Source: Owenia fusiformis (lineage: Eukaryota; Annelida; Polychaeta; Sabellida; Oweniidae). Taken from it: a stretch of 64,000 nucleotides of DNA. The notes beneath the pieces were generated by a model. The model did not search any database, was not told where the DNA came from, and saw only the letters and a list, made by a program, of their open reading frames with translations. Shown one piece after another: positions 24,027-50,725 of this stretch (positions are counted from its first letter, which is position 1; each line of letters starts with the position of its first letter). Where the stretch lies: NCBI GenBank assembly GCA_903813345.2, contig CAIIXF020000009.1, forward strand, positions 5,388,030 to 5,452,029, in the 5' to 3' direction. Made by a program: the position numbers and the translations under genes.

Positions 24027-27000
24027 ATGGAGAAATCAGAAACGCAAGACGTAGATAACTGGATTAAGAAACTACAAGAGTTTAAACAGCTCAGTGAAAA
24101 TGAACTTAAATCATTATGTGAAAAGGTATAGTAACTCCTATTTATATCTATGACACGCTGAAATAAAATATAGTTTTTTGTAGCTTAAATATTATTTTTT
24201 ATATATATCATCATTCTTGTTTATATTGTAAACAAAAGTTGCCAAAAACATGATTTGGGAATGGTAGTGCTTTCAGTTTAGTGCTCTAAGCCTTAGTCCT
24301 CCACAATTACTGGCATTTACATGAATTTATTATGCAAATAAAAACTGTTACCTTCAAACATTAACATTATATTTTACTTTTTTTCAGGCAAGAGAAGTAC
24401 TAAGTGCTGAATCCAATGTAAAAGTAGTTCAAAGTCCTGTCACAGTTTGCGGGGATATTCATGGACAATTGTACGATCTTTTAGAACTTTTTAAAATTGG
24501 TGGATCAATACCAGATACGAACTATTTATTTTTAGGTGATTATGTTGATCGAGGTTATTATTCTGTAGAAACTGTTTCACTTTTATTAGCACTTAAGGTA
24601 AGTTTAAAAGTTTTTATTGTTAAGCTATTTTCATTTTGTAACAGTTTTAATGTTTAAAAGTACTTTATTTGGACACTTTTGGAAAACCTATAAGTACTCT
24701 AAAGGTGAGATATTAGTCATTAAGGTTGCAAAACTTGTGGATTGCTCTTTTGATTTGTGTGCAATTAAGTTCTTAGTTGGAATTACCATTATGAATAGTG
24801 TTTCTACAATAGAAAAAAGAAGGATGTTCAAACTCTACGTGGAATTTCATGTTTTGTAGTGATGCTTGTAGTTCCCTGTTTTTCATTTATGCTTTATTTA
24901 TTGAGACCAAAATGGAGTAACAAATTCTGTACATATCTTTATAATTTCCATTACTAGTATTCTCTTGGAGTGGGACTATGATAACACTTTATTTGTATAA
25001 CATTTGTACAGTTCAAAGTTTGACATTGGCGTCATTGTTATAAATCAAAGAGATAACTTTTAGAAGTACACGTACCATCGAGGTACAACGATTGAGTAGA
25101 TATCCAACCAATAACATTAAACTCTTCTGCCAAGCCTTTATGACCCCTCCCCCCCTTACACAGTTCACACCTTACCTTAACAAGGAAGTAGGTAGGGAGG
25201 GGGTACAGAGACCTGGAGACTTGATGTAAAATAAATAAAACTTTACCTTCAATACAATTATCATTTTTATTACAAATACAACTGACCTTTAGAATATAAA
25301 TGTGTGACCTTGTATGACCTTGACCCTTAAGAGCTCTTAGGAAATTTCATGAGATATTAACCATTGACCATTTTAACTTTATGATGTTGAAGATGTGGCG
25401 CTTAATCGATAAGCCTGAGAGATAAGGTCAACATTTGAATAATAGGGAGTTTAAGCTTGCATATACAATGCCAACCACGTATGGCCAATCGCTCATACAA
25501 ATGCATCGCTTAAACAACCTGCATTTACCTTCAGGTTGTGAAAAACAGTGCAAGCTTAAACTCCCTATTGTCTAAAAATTAACTACCGTATATCAGAGTG
25601 CATTACAAAACAATGGACTTTCCCCTACCCAATTAATTAATTATGCAGTACACAGTGATACAATGGCCTTTTACCTAATACTATAGCAACTTTATTTTGC
25701 AGGTTAGATTTAGAGATAGAATTACAATTCTTCGAGGAAACCACGAAAGTCGGCAAATATCACAAGTTTATGGTTTTTATGATGAATGCTTACGGAAATA
25801 TGGAAGTCCCAATGCTTGGACTTTATTTACAGATCTGTTTGACTATTTGCCTATAACTGCCCTCATAGAAGATAAGGTATGTCTGCTTTACTTTGATTTT
25901 ATTCTTTTATATGGCTTATAGGTGTTTTGGATTTGGGAACCTTATTTCAATATGACAATACAATACATGGTACTTACCTAAAATGAATTTTTAAGCATGG
26001 GATTTAAAAACTATAGTAATCAAGAAATATGAAGCATTTACTAATCCACAAATATATCACAATTTTGTAATTTAGAAACATGATATAATTAATAAATATA
26101 TTATATATTTGTGCCTATGCTTCATATTGAAGTAAACTAGTGCATTATTTCACATACAATGAATGGGTTCCTAAGCTTAAATTTTATATAATTGGTGAAT
26201 ATGAGACAATCATGAGTTCAATGTATTAATTTACCCCTCATTTGAGAAATAACAGATATTTAAAACTGTCCCTCCGACAAGCATGACGACATGCAACTCG
26301 CATAAAATATTTTTATATATTGTTGTCTTTCAGATATTCTGTATGCATGGTGGTCTATCTCCATCTATTGATACAATTGATCATGTAAGGATACTAGACA
26401 GAATACAAGAGGTGCCACATGAGGTATGTATTAAACAAAACAATAGTCTATAAAATTTTGGGGATCTCATGTCAATCAAATCAGAATTACCTCATATTCC
26501 GAGAGGACTTTTACTCAGGGTCGAAGTAAGGTGTGAGAATAATGTAAAAAATGACTTGGTGAGCTGGATGGAATTTCTGTGTATTTTCATTCTATTGGGG
26601 TATCTTCCACAAGATTTATTAAATTTATTTAAAATTTCATTTATTTAATCCATGCATTTTTGGGCCCATCAGGCCTTAAAAGCTATTGTCTCCTAACTCA
26701 CTGTTTTACTCATTGTTTCCTAACTCACTGTTTTACTCATTGTTTGTTACTTACCCTCTTATGGTTGTTAACTACTTGTTTTTTACTCATTGTAATGTTT
26801 GCCAACTCACTATTTTACTCACTGTTTTGCTCATTGCTTCACATCACTGTTTCAGGGTCCCATGGCAGACATAATCTGGTCAGATCCGGATGAGAGAGGA
26901 GGATGGGGCATTAGCAATAGGGGGTGTGGCTATACATTTGGGCAGGACATCTCAGAAGTATTCAATCATAGCAATGGTCTTAGCTTTGTTGCAAGGGCCC

Positions 27001-28227
27001 ACCAGTTATGTATGGAGGTAGGAAACATTTCTTTCTAAGATTTCTTATTTGTATTATGTATCATGGTTTATGTATAGTTTTAATTCTTAAAACGGATCTT
27101 AATGACAACAAAAAGTAGCCACAATGGCAATAATGAGAGATTAAACATGAAATAGATGCCAGCTACTTTCAGAGATATATAAGTAATAGGTCAACGATTT
27201 CTATAAAAAAAATCAGGAAAAAATCAAGGTTACGAAAATTTAATTGACAATTCCAATAAAACAGGAGACAAAATAGATTGCTAAAAATGAATTGGGAGAA
27301 AAATCAGGATTCTCTGATAATCATTGGAAAAAAAAGTTGGGAGTCTTTAACAAAAAATGGGGTACCTTATTGAAAAATCTAGAGTTTTTAATGAAAAAAT
27401 CTGTGAATTATATGAAACACTGTTATAATATTTTCACAAAATCTACTTTTATGTATTTTCAGGGTTATAACTGGTGCCATGAAAAGAATGTTGTGACGAT
27501 ATTTAGTGCCCCTAACTATACATACCGCTGTGGTAATGAAGGAGCTTTCATGGAGTTGGATGATTCAATGAACCACACATTGTAAGTTACAGAAGGCATA
27601 CTGTAAATTGTTTTTATTTGGCAATCACTTTAATTTAGCGATTCAATGAACCACACATTGTAAGTCAAAGAAGGCATACTGTAAATTGTTTTTATTTACT
27701 GTAAATTGTTTTTATTTGGCAATCACTTTAATTTAGCGATTCACCAATATCTGTGCTCGAGATTGCGTAATCCTCAAACACCACTTAAATCTGTCAGTTT
27801 TTGGTGTTTTAAGAGACTGTCACAAAAATCAATTGTGTAAACAGTGTCAATATATAGAAAATGGTTGACGTGACAACAATATATAGAAGAAAAATGGTGG
27901 ATGTGACAAATAAGCTCAATTTACAGTACTAGTATTTTATATGAGGGCAACATGTGCAGTAATGTAAATAATGTAAACTTGGATATCAACATAAAATGCA
28001 TACTATCTACCAAATACATACTGTACCTTGTACCTCTGCAAAGAACTTAAAATAAGCTAACGGTTTTAAACATAACAAATCACACTGCACACTTTTTAGA
28101 ATTGCCCCGAGTTTACTTCCATCATTTAAAAAAAAAATGTGTTTTTGATTTCAGTGTTCAGTATGATCCTGCTCCAAGAATTGATGAGCCCAAAATGGTT
28201 AAAAGGACTCCGGATTATTTTTTATAG
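24027..28227 (+). CDS. PPP2C-like: Diverged PP2A catalytic subunit paralogue, complete
   Basis: Seven coding exons: 24027-24125, 24388-24597, 25703-25876, 26334-26423, 26856-27017, 27463-27581 and 28155-28227 (TAG). The product is 308 residues. All phosphatase metal-site motifs are present: GDIHGQ, GDYVDRG, RGNHESR, the HGG of CMHGGLSPS, and RAHQL. The tail TPDYFL, whose Leu is carboxymethylated in PP2A, is kept. Intron positions and phases are identical to the canonical gene at 37581-45679, so this is a local duplicate. Differences include [12 protein letters not shown] where PP2A has [12 protein letters not shown], and SNRGCGYTF for SPRGAGYTF. It should be an active Ser/Thr phosphatase. Whether it binds the same A and B subunits is unknown. 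The end of exon 6 is tandemly duplicated. Confidence 0.93.
25441..25569. mobile_element. 129-bp MITE with 21-bp perfect terminal inverted repeats
   Basis: AATAGGGAGTTTAAGCTTGCA at the left end is the exact reverse complement of TGCAAGCTTAAACTCCCTATT at the right end. The interior is about 87 bp and non-coding. It lies in intron 2 of the PP2A paralogue. No clear target duplication is seen. Confidence 0.8.
26690..26845. repeat. Degenerate short tandem repeat, ACTCATTGTTT type
   Basis: Repeated units of about 25 bases (TCACTGTTTTACTCATTGTTTCC...) with divergence run up to the acceptor of exon 5 in the PP2A paralogue. They give a T-rich tract next to the splice site. Confidence 0.7.
27562..27740 (+). 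repeat. 78-bp tandem duplication covering an exon end and its donor
   Basis: GATTCAATGAACCACACATTGTAAGT occurs at 27562 (the real end of exon 6, donor at 27582) and again from 27640, with the following intron sequence (AGAAGGCATACTGTAAATTG ... GGCAATCACTTTAATTTAGC) also copied. The second copy has an additional small internal duplication of ACTGTAAATTGTTTTTATTT. Reading through to the second donor would meet an in-frame TAA at once. Confidence 0.85.
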
Positions 28228-30570
28228 ACTTCATAGTATTTCACATGCAGAACCAAAGTCAGGATTCAGGAATGGACGAAGGATGCTTATCAAAAGAGGA
28301 TACCATACTTCTCTAAGACATAAATATTCAGAAATCAACAAATATATTTTTGTAAAAAACAGTACAGTGGCAGTTTCTGTTGATTGACCAGTGGTAAATG
28401 TTTACAATTTATTCTAGTGACACATTTTATTGGGGGGGGGGGGCATGTTGACCTCCCAGTGCCCTCTTTCATTCTTTTGCATACACTTGTGCTACGATTG
28501 TATGAGACAGACCTTCAATGGTAAGGTATAGAACATTCAGTGGAAGACAAATTATTTAACATTTTCATTAACAGCAGTACTCAATGAATTGGAAGAGTAA
28601 CAATGAAAGTCATATTTTAAGGCGGCATTATCGGACTGTCATTTTAGACAAGCTGAATCGACAGCGTATGTAAAATGTAATGTACATGTATAGTTTAGCA
28701 GAACTCTGACTAATAGCAGTACCTGACTTACTGACTTATATATGTTGCTATAGATTTTAAATATATTTATATATTAAACCTATTATGTTTTAAACAACAA
28801 TATTCTTTTCCTTTATGAACCTGGAGTTGTAAAATGTGGAAGGCTTTAAAAATCATTTCTGACAAAAGGCAATATGATGTAAATTAACAAAAAATGTTGA
28901 ATTTAAATTATAACATGATTGCAAAATATCATGAAATGTCAGCATTGTTTTCCCTATATTGCCTGCATGCAGCTGACACCCCCCCAGTATGTAACTATAT
29001 GGATCAAATGATAAATAAAATGGTATTAATGAGAAGATGCAAAGGTGAAATCATAAGCAATTTTCTCTTGAAAATGTCACAAATCTCAACAGTTGTTTTG
29101 ATGAATTTTGCATTTTGTTCAAGTGATTTTAGTCTGTTTGATATCAGTTATACATTTTCTTCCAAGTTAGGTTCCCAGGATAACAAAAAAAAAAAATCTT
29201 AAATAATTTCTGAAGAGAGGATCTTGTTTTCCTCATTTCTTATAGATGATAGTCAAAATGAGAAATGCTAATGGAACCTCTAATCATAACAGATGTTATA
29301 AATACATTTTAGTTCAAATTAACATCCAAAGGACTATACATTTAGGACTCTCAAGACATTTGTGAATCAAGGATTGATCACAATTCATGGACTAATAGCA
29401 GATTTTGATGCGTTCCTTTTGACCTCTTGAATCCCAGGTTTTAGGAAACCAGAAAAATTTTCATTTCTGCCAGCTTTTGACATTTTATTACATACATAAC
29501 GAGTGATGCCCAATTTAGTGAAATTAGTTGGTAGAGATCATTTTAATCTACACATTTTAAAATGTATTTTGCGTAAATTGGATAAAAATTGTTCAATTTA
29601 GAGCAGTTTTAATAACAAATTTTGTAACAGATTATCTTGTCACTGGGTTTCAAGGTCATTTCTAAGGTGACAAGAAATCTTGTCATTCTGGCTAGTCAAA
29701 AGGTTGCATTCATACAGTTGGTGACAAGACATCTATTAGGGCCAAGATGGACAGATAACATGTGCCTCTTTAAGTCAAGTAACATGTATGTAAAACTTTT
29801 CTGGCCTATTATTAATTAAAATTATAAAATTAAAAAATATGTATAATTGGTTAAGTTATTGGAAAAAGTTAGCCTTGTATTACTAATATTATACCTTAGG
29901 TAATGGCTCATATGCGTCCCACTTTGAGACAAGGTGAAGTTTTGAGACACCATTCATCGGGGGCCATGAATTCGTTGAATTTGTAAAATCCTGGGATTTA
30001 GGGGGGAATCCCAAAGATTTATCTAAATAACATTGGAATTTGGATAAAATTTATCCAAAAATCAATCAACCTAGATGAGATTTGGATAAAATTTATCCTA
30101 AAGATCGTACAAATTCACCAATGTTCGGATAAATTCCAAGATTAATCCCACAATGCATCATAACCATGATGAAATCTATCATCGGATCACAGATCGTATG
30201 AGTTCACGGCCCCAGACATCCGAAGACTTTATAAAGACACATTTTAAAAGTAACACCAAAACACATACACAGTGCAATCTATTTGTTGACAGACTGAAGA
30301 ACAGACAAATTGGCGATTACAGTAGCTCAGAGGATCTGTCCGGCCATTAGGGATGTTTTACACAAGGTTCACCTGTTTTATTTACGATGACTCCAGTAAG
30401 GCTTAAGACTCTCCTCGATTCATTTACCTTGAGCACCATCAAACACAAAAAACTAAATCCACTTCCAATATAATTTATTGGGTATCAGCCACAGTTGTAC
30501 TGTTTGTACATGAAAGCTTCTTATTCATTTTTTCACATTATTTAAAAGTTCATATCTTCAGAGTCCTCCA
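28228..30570. other. Convergent intergenic region: 3' ends of PP2A paralogue and RACK1
   Basis: It holds the 3' UTR of the PP2A paralogue on the left and of RACK1 on the right. A poly-G run sits at 28432-28443. Around 29990-30150 the phrase GGATAAAATTTATCC recurs with its near-palindromic variants, probably an old repeat. No other gene is recognised. Confidence 0.5.
30474..30479 (-). terminator. Candidate RACK1 polyadenylation signal
   Basis: TTTATT on the plus strand is AATAAA on the RACK1 strand, 92 bases past the stop codon. It is the first perfect hexamer after the stop. Confidence 0.6.
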
Positions 30571-37100
<6,530 letters not shown>

Positions 37101-37184
37101 GGTGAAAAGTTTATGTTTAGCAGCCGATTCCGCTAGATTTTGACCAGAGGTCTTCACGTCGGCCGGATCAATATGGCTGCCAAT

Positions 37185-37196
37185 GGGAAAAGGAAG
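37185..37196 (-). promoter_or_regulatory. Candidate RACK1 5' TOP tract / transcription start
   Basis: On the RACK1 strand CTTCCTTTTCCC begins about 96 bases before the start codon, followed by ATTGGCAGCCATATTG. A start at the first C followed by a pyrimidine run is the 5' TOP arrangement of translation-machinery mRNAs, and vertebrate RACK1 is a TOP mRNA. The exact start base is inferred. Confidence 0.5.
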
Positions 37197-37401
37197 TTCG
37201 CTTCGCGGAGCGCTTAAATGTAGGTTGCCGCGAGATGGCGCAACTAAATAAGTTTCCCCTATGTTTAACACGTTTCATTCGTTTAAGAACATTTCTCATC
37301 GATGGAATACAGTTATGGAAGTATATTCAACAATCTAGAATTGCAATTTCTGATTAGAAATGCTTGAATAGCTTATTCTACCTGGTTGACCCGGAACGTT
37401 A

Positions 37402-37409
37402 TGACGTCA
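37402..37409 (+). promoter_or_regulatory. Perfect CRE (TGACGTCA) upstream of PP2A catalytic gene
   Basis: The palindromic CREB/ATF site lies 172 bases before the PP2A start codon, in the 480-bp divergent gap with RACK1. A functional CRE is also known in the mammalian PPP2CA promoter (from memory), so this may be a conserved input. Confidence 0.65.
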
Positions 37410-37433
37410 CTTCTCGGAGAAAATTGAGTGGCA

Positions 37434-37443
37434 GCCATCTTGG
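37434..37443 (+). promoter_or_regulatory. YY1-like site GCCATCTTGG
   Basis: GCAGCCATCTTGGGAGC carries the YY1 core CCATCTT, 25 bases after the CRE. Such sites often lie near the start of TATA-less housekeeping genes, so transcription of the PP2A gene may begin about here. Confidence 0.5.
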
Positions 37444-37580
37444 GAGCACTGACAGAAAACCGGTAGTCTCTTGTTTATAAGAATATACTGCTTTCCTATG
37501 CAATAATCAACCATTCATTTTGTTCAGCTGGTAGGGGAAACTTAACTTTATAATCTGGACTATAAATCATAGATAGAGCT

Positions 37581-45679
<8,099 letters not shown>

Positions 45680-46902
45680 ACAAACAACAATCCACACATG
45701 GTTGCCAGGATACATAACCATGGCAACAACAAACAGCAGTATACAGACTTCCTGGCCAAAAAAACTACAAATAGTAATAAAGTTAGGAAACAAATCGGGA
45801 CACAATAGTCTCATGGATTAAACTAGTTGGAGTGTGACATTGCTGACCATGATCGTGGCGTATGAATGGATTGTTGTGTGATAAGATGATAATAATGATA
45901 ATATAATATAAATCAATGGAGAGCGGCAGTGAAATGTGATGTCGTGGATGTCCATTTTATCGATGCAGGATCAAATCTTAGATTGTCTCTATATAGAAAT
46001 TAGGATAGACAGATCTATGAGGAATCTTGCTTGTTGGATACAATAGAGTCGAACATATCACATGGATTCATAGTTCACCATGAATCAGATACACGGTGTC
46101 ACAAAAGTTCTTGGAGATCAAAACGATCTTTATTTCAGTATCATGTTTCAACTGTTGAACTGTCGAAAAAGTTGAAAAATATTGAAGTAAAAGATTGTAA
46201 AAATATAGTTTTAATCTTGGAGAAGAGATGCAAGTTAAAATGCAAATTGCACAAATTCCACATGTTTTCAATCCTTTGTGTTATACATTATTACCGATAA
46301 GTGGCGATAACTCGTACATAGAATTTCATATTTCATCCTGTTGACTATTGTATGTATTCTATCAAACTAGATACTGACATTTCATCATAAAGAAAGATGA
46401 GATGTAAAGTATCGTCCTTGACTCAAGCTACATACAAAAGTGTCATATCTTTCTTACTTGGCATTTTCATTGAAACAATCAGAGCCATCTATGGAGGGGG
46501 GGGGGTAAGTGGCATGTATCATAAATATTGGTATTCTATATTCAGCGATGTCATAATTCAAAGCATCTGCTTAGAATAGAAGTACATGTTATAATAAAAT
46601 ACTGTATTCCTTCTATTGAGCGCATGTGCAGCTATGGTCCTTGTTGAACACAAGCATTTTAATAATTTCGTAAAATGAACTCAGGTTTTTACTACTTTTG
46701 CAACTAATTTGGGGACCGCCCTTGTGCTAATTAAAAGGGATATGATATTTTTGATTATGTGAAGAAGGAATACTTTTAAGCCTGCCAGAAATCAAAATTT
46801 CTGTTGTGATTACCTTATATTATTATACAAATGTCATCGAGTATTTAAATGTTTGTATTATTAGTGCTACTTATTTTGTACGTTATATTATTGAAACCTA
46901 GC

Positions 46903-47020
46903 TTAACTGTAAGAAGTGAAATACCAGTGTGGTATGCGTTTCTAATAGTTTTGTACTTGGCTAAACTGTAAGAAGTGAAATACCAGTGTGGTATGTGTTT
47001 CTAATAGTTTTGTACTTGGC
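46903..47020. repeat. 59-bp tandem duplication
   Basis: AACTGTAAGAAGTGAAATACC ... TTTTGTACTTGGCT occurs twice in direct succession with only two or three differences (GTATGCG versus GTATGTG). Confidence 0.85.
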
Positions 47021-48928
47021 TTTGTGACTGATTTGAATGAAGAATGAAATAACTGAAGCTCTCGCCATTTGTACACACATCTAATCTTTGTTTTAAAAAT
47101 CAATAAATAGATGATAATTATGATTAAACTTTTGTTGCATTTTTCTTCAAGTCTCGATTTACTGTTTAAGAATCAAGTTAAACCCCTATTTTTTAAAGTC
47201 CAAAACATAGATGCATCATGTATTACCATGGCAACTTCTTAATTTCACATCATAGATGGATAATGACTCTGTGGCAAGGAGATGTGATGAGTTCCAAAAT
47301 GTGAGCCCTGTAGTGAATCGAAGACATAATGTAACTTATATCCTCTTGGCAAGCATCCTCATCAAGCTTTCAGTTAAACATGTGACATATTGTAGCAGTG
47401 AATTTTTCTAGAATATTTTGGTGTTCATATTAAAAAAAAACGATCTTGTTAATATCAGGTTTTCCAAAAGTGGCTCATGCTTGTTAATTCCCGAGGATAA
47501 TATCTTATTTTCTTGGTTATTTCCCATTTCTAATTTGATTGTTTTTTGTTACAAAATGTTTCTAAACAAAGCAAATTAAGCTCAAGATACACCTCAAATG
47601 AGATACCCTTAAACAAGATTCTTAATTTGAAGATTATCATTCTTTTGAATATCTATGAAATATTTGATAAAAATGGGGAATTTGGGATGCTAAAAAAACA
47701 TTGCACCTGTAGTCTGACTAATACTTATTCTAATAAAAAAGTGATTATAATTTATCAAAAAACCAAGTGAATGTTCCCCTAAGGCTTCAAGCAAGGTAAA
47801 ATTGTGCATGTCTCATGAACCATGAACACTGAACAGTAAAATGAAAATATTATCTACTGTAACATCAATGTCACTGTATGAAGTAATTCTCACTGTGCAA
47901 GAATAAGGTGGGTCCACATGACAGGTGAGTAATTACAATTAACAGTCTTCAATATTCATGTTCAAACAAAATATTTTATTCAAATTATGTTGAACCTAAA
48001 TTACATTGACCAGAATTATTTTTTCTGAAGCATGGAGATACACATATATTAAATGTACGCGGCATACACAAATTGGGGAAATACTGACTACGGGGGCATC
48101 AACTGGAGTAAGTCACTCCCCACTGAAATAGAGAATAAGAGGGAGGGTGTGACTTACTCCCCATTGGTGCATCTAAACATATACTTGATGTCATTTTAGA
48201 TTCTTGTATTTCATATAACATAGTCAAAGGTAAAAGTAGTAAGCTTATGAAACTACTTTTACAAAGGCCTAAGGACTTATATAAAGCGAAACCGTTATAC
48301 GTTCTGTATTTCGTGAGTCCAATAATTGCGCCTTGGTAAATGTACCGCACCTATTATCGCCCACTTTCACCATGCCACGAAATATTTTTAGATCAAAAAC
48401 AATTAAATAATATCGGACTATAGCGACTTAGCAGTTATATTTATCGTCAAAGCTATCAATAAATATACCACGCATTAATTAAAAGATAAACGTCGTCTCA
48501 GGTGAGTCTCATTCTGCTCATTTTCAATGTTGGTCGTCTCGCGTATAATTACGTATGAAAAATTTTGCAAACAACCTTGAATAGACAAGGTCCTGTAAAA
48601 CAACAGATTGATAAACTAATATTCTGCACCAAAGGCCTCGTATAATAATAATAATAATAATAATATACCATACTGTTGGTCATTTACACATTTTTGTTCC
48701 GTCACCTCGATTATTGTTGCTGGCAACCGAAGATACCTCAAGAAAAGCTGTAGATTGCCAAAGATTTTCTTTTCAAACAAAGTTGGCCGAGGGTACCACG
48801 AATGTGAAGTGGACGCCTCTAATTGGTCAAAAAGAGAGGCTCGGCATTCTCCGTCAGATTGAATCGGCAAAACTCGGTTGTATGGCTTACCTTCGGTTGT
48901 ATGGTTGTATGTTCTTCTTGCAACAACT

Positions 48929-49761
48929 GTACTATTTTTTTCATGGCCTGAGTTCGTCGCTAACATGCTAAATATAAGAGTTAGCTGACGTTCGGGAGTC
49001 TGACTTACCTTCTAAAGGTTAGAACCCGAATCTTAATGAAACCATATCACCTTTGTTGCGTCGATGATGATGCATAAACACAGCATTTGATAGAAATTAG
49101 TGTAAATGCTTTTCCGACTTTTTCATTTTTCACCAATGTTGACTTCCGGGAAGGTGTTGTAGTTATCACGAAATAACGCATTGACCCTTGAACTTTACTT
49201 TGTTGACGTGTCAACCAAGCATGTCTGGTGTGAAAATTAAAAGAATATTAAGCAATGTTCTACATCCGCCAAGCTAAGTGAAGTAGCCAATATTTAAAAT
49301 TACCAATTTCAAGTGAAGTACGCAACGAACGAAACTGCGTGATCTGCACTCCCACTATTGGTCTGAACGAAATGCTACGTTGAAATATGAGCCATCTGCT
49401 GTATAAGTCGATTAATAGAGTAAGACCTGTTGGTGATGCTTTATAATTTAGACCAAAACATTGGAGAACAAACGAACCTGTAAATCGTGAAAACAACGAA
49501 CAAATATTCGGTTTTCACATATGTTCGGTAATTTTTCGTATTGAAACTTCCGGAACTTACAAGGATATCATTCATTTTCACGGTCAATAATTTACCTCTT
49601 GGATGTTGTGGCAAATGCTCCATGGTTGGCGGAACAAAGGTGATATGGTTTCATTAAGATTCGGGTTCTAACCTTTAGAAGGTAAGTCAGACTCCCAAAC
49701 GTCAGCTAACTCTTATATTTAGCATGTTAGCGACGAACTCGGGCCATGAAAAAAATAGTAC
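48929..49761. repeat. 129-bp inverted duplication with 575-bp spacer
   Basis: Bases 48929-49057 (GTACTATTTTTTTCATGGCC ... ATATCACCTTTGTT) equal the reverse complement of 49633-49761 except for two substitutions. Each arm contains CTAAATATAAGAG and GACTTACCTTCTAAAGG. The spacer shows no internal symmetry that I can see. It contains a minus-strand start (ATGGAGCATTTGCCACAACA, 49623) followed by a donor-like GGTAAAT, which I could not tie to a gene. Confidence 0.85.
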
Positions 49762-50284
49762 TACTGTGTAAGTTCCAGTCACATGCTATCTGTTGCAAGA
49801 CTTATGCCTGGCACAACTTTCACCATGTTTATTAAGTTTTTTAAGTTTCGGAAGGATCCTGCCATGACCGTGGTATTGTTATCGTGAAAGCCTGAAATTC
49901 GGATCACAACCTCACAACATGAATTTAAAAATAAATGACACTAGGTTACAACATGAGTACCGAACAATTAATTTTAAAATCTTTATTTATTATGTGACAT
50001 TTCCTGGTTTATCCAGATAAAACAAATCAGACATAAAGTACAAATTAAAGTACAAAACTTAAAATAACAACATAAGATACAAAACTTAAAATAACAAAAA
50101 TAAAATAACTCTTATTCTAAAAACACAATAAAATATATATTAATTTACCTGTAAAAATAAAACGTTTGGTCACCTAGAGATTTGCTTCAGTAATTGAGTA
50201 AGGGAGAAAAAGCCCGTCAAAAGAAGGAGTTTTGGCGCGAAGTTATCTGATTGGTTGCAAGCGAATTATGCTATTTTAATCCGG

Positions 50285-50625
50285 GATAAAAATAGCCAGT
50301 ATGACCGTGACAATGGTTGTTAGGCCTGTCATGACCGTGGTCATGTTACCACGGTCATGTCTGGCCTTGCAATATAGTATAGCATTGTCACATCAGGCTT
50401 TAACATTACCATTGTCATGACAGGCCATGCAACCATTGTCACGGTCATATCAGGCTTTAACATTACCACGGTCATGTCTGGCCTTGCAATATAGTATAGC
50501 ATTGTCACATCAGGCTTTAACATTACCATTGTCATGACACGCCATGCAACCATTGTCACGGTCATATCAGGCTTTAACATTACCATGGTCATGTCTGGTC
50601 TTGCAATATAGTATAGCATAGGTCA
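50285..50625. repeat. 117-bp minisatellite, about 2.5 to 3 copies
   Basis: GGTCATGTCTGGCCTTGCAA starts at 50353, 50470 and 50587, a strict 117-bp period. Each unit also contains internally related pieces (CATCAGGCTTTAACATTACC twice), so it grew from a smaller repeat of about 50-60 bp. Confidence 0.9.
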
Positions 50626-50725
50626 CGATTGTTATTACAAATATTCAAATAAACTGAAAATATCAAAGGCCACCTCATGATGTGTTTATTTGTAGAGAAC
50701 TGCTGACTGTGCTGAATCATCAAAC

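Larger units (their letters stand above)
45680..50725. other. Intergenic region between PP2A catalytic gene and RRN3
   Basis: The left part is the PP2A 3' UTR, with AATAAA hexamers at about 45776, 46594 and 47102. Then come a 59-bp tandem duplication (46903-47020), a TAA microsatellite (about 48641-48664), a 129-bp inverted duplication (48929-49761) and a 117-bp minisatellite (50285-50625). An acceptor-like TTTGTAG at 50689-50695, just before the RRN3 start codon, suggests an RRN3 5' UTR intron. No other gene is recognised. Confidence 0.5.

Noticed and set aside
48616-48966. 116-residue minus-strand frame upstream of RRN3
   Set aside because: Not recognised. It overlaps the left arm of the inverted duplication and a TAA microsatellite, and nothing supports it as a gene.
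49593-49623. Minus-strand ATG exon-like segment (MEHLPQHPRG) with a donor
   Set aside because: No downstream exon could be found and the product is not recognised. It lies in the spacer of the inverted duplication.
50341-50619. 92-residue minus-strand frame with MTMVMLKPD repeats
   Set aside because: It is the 117-bp minisatellite in an open frame, since 117 is divisible by three. No other coding evidence.
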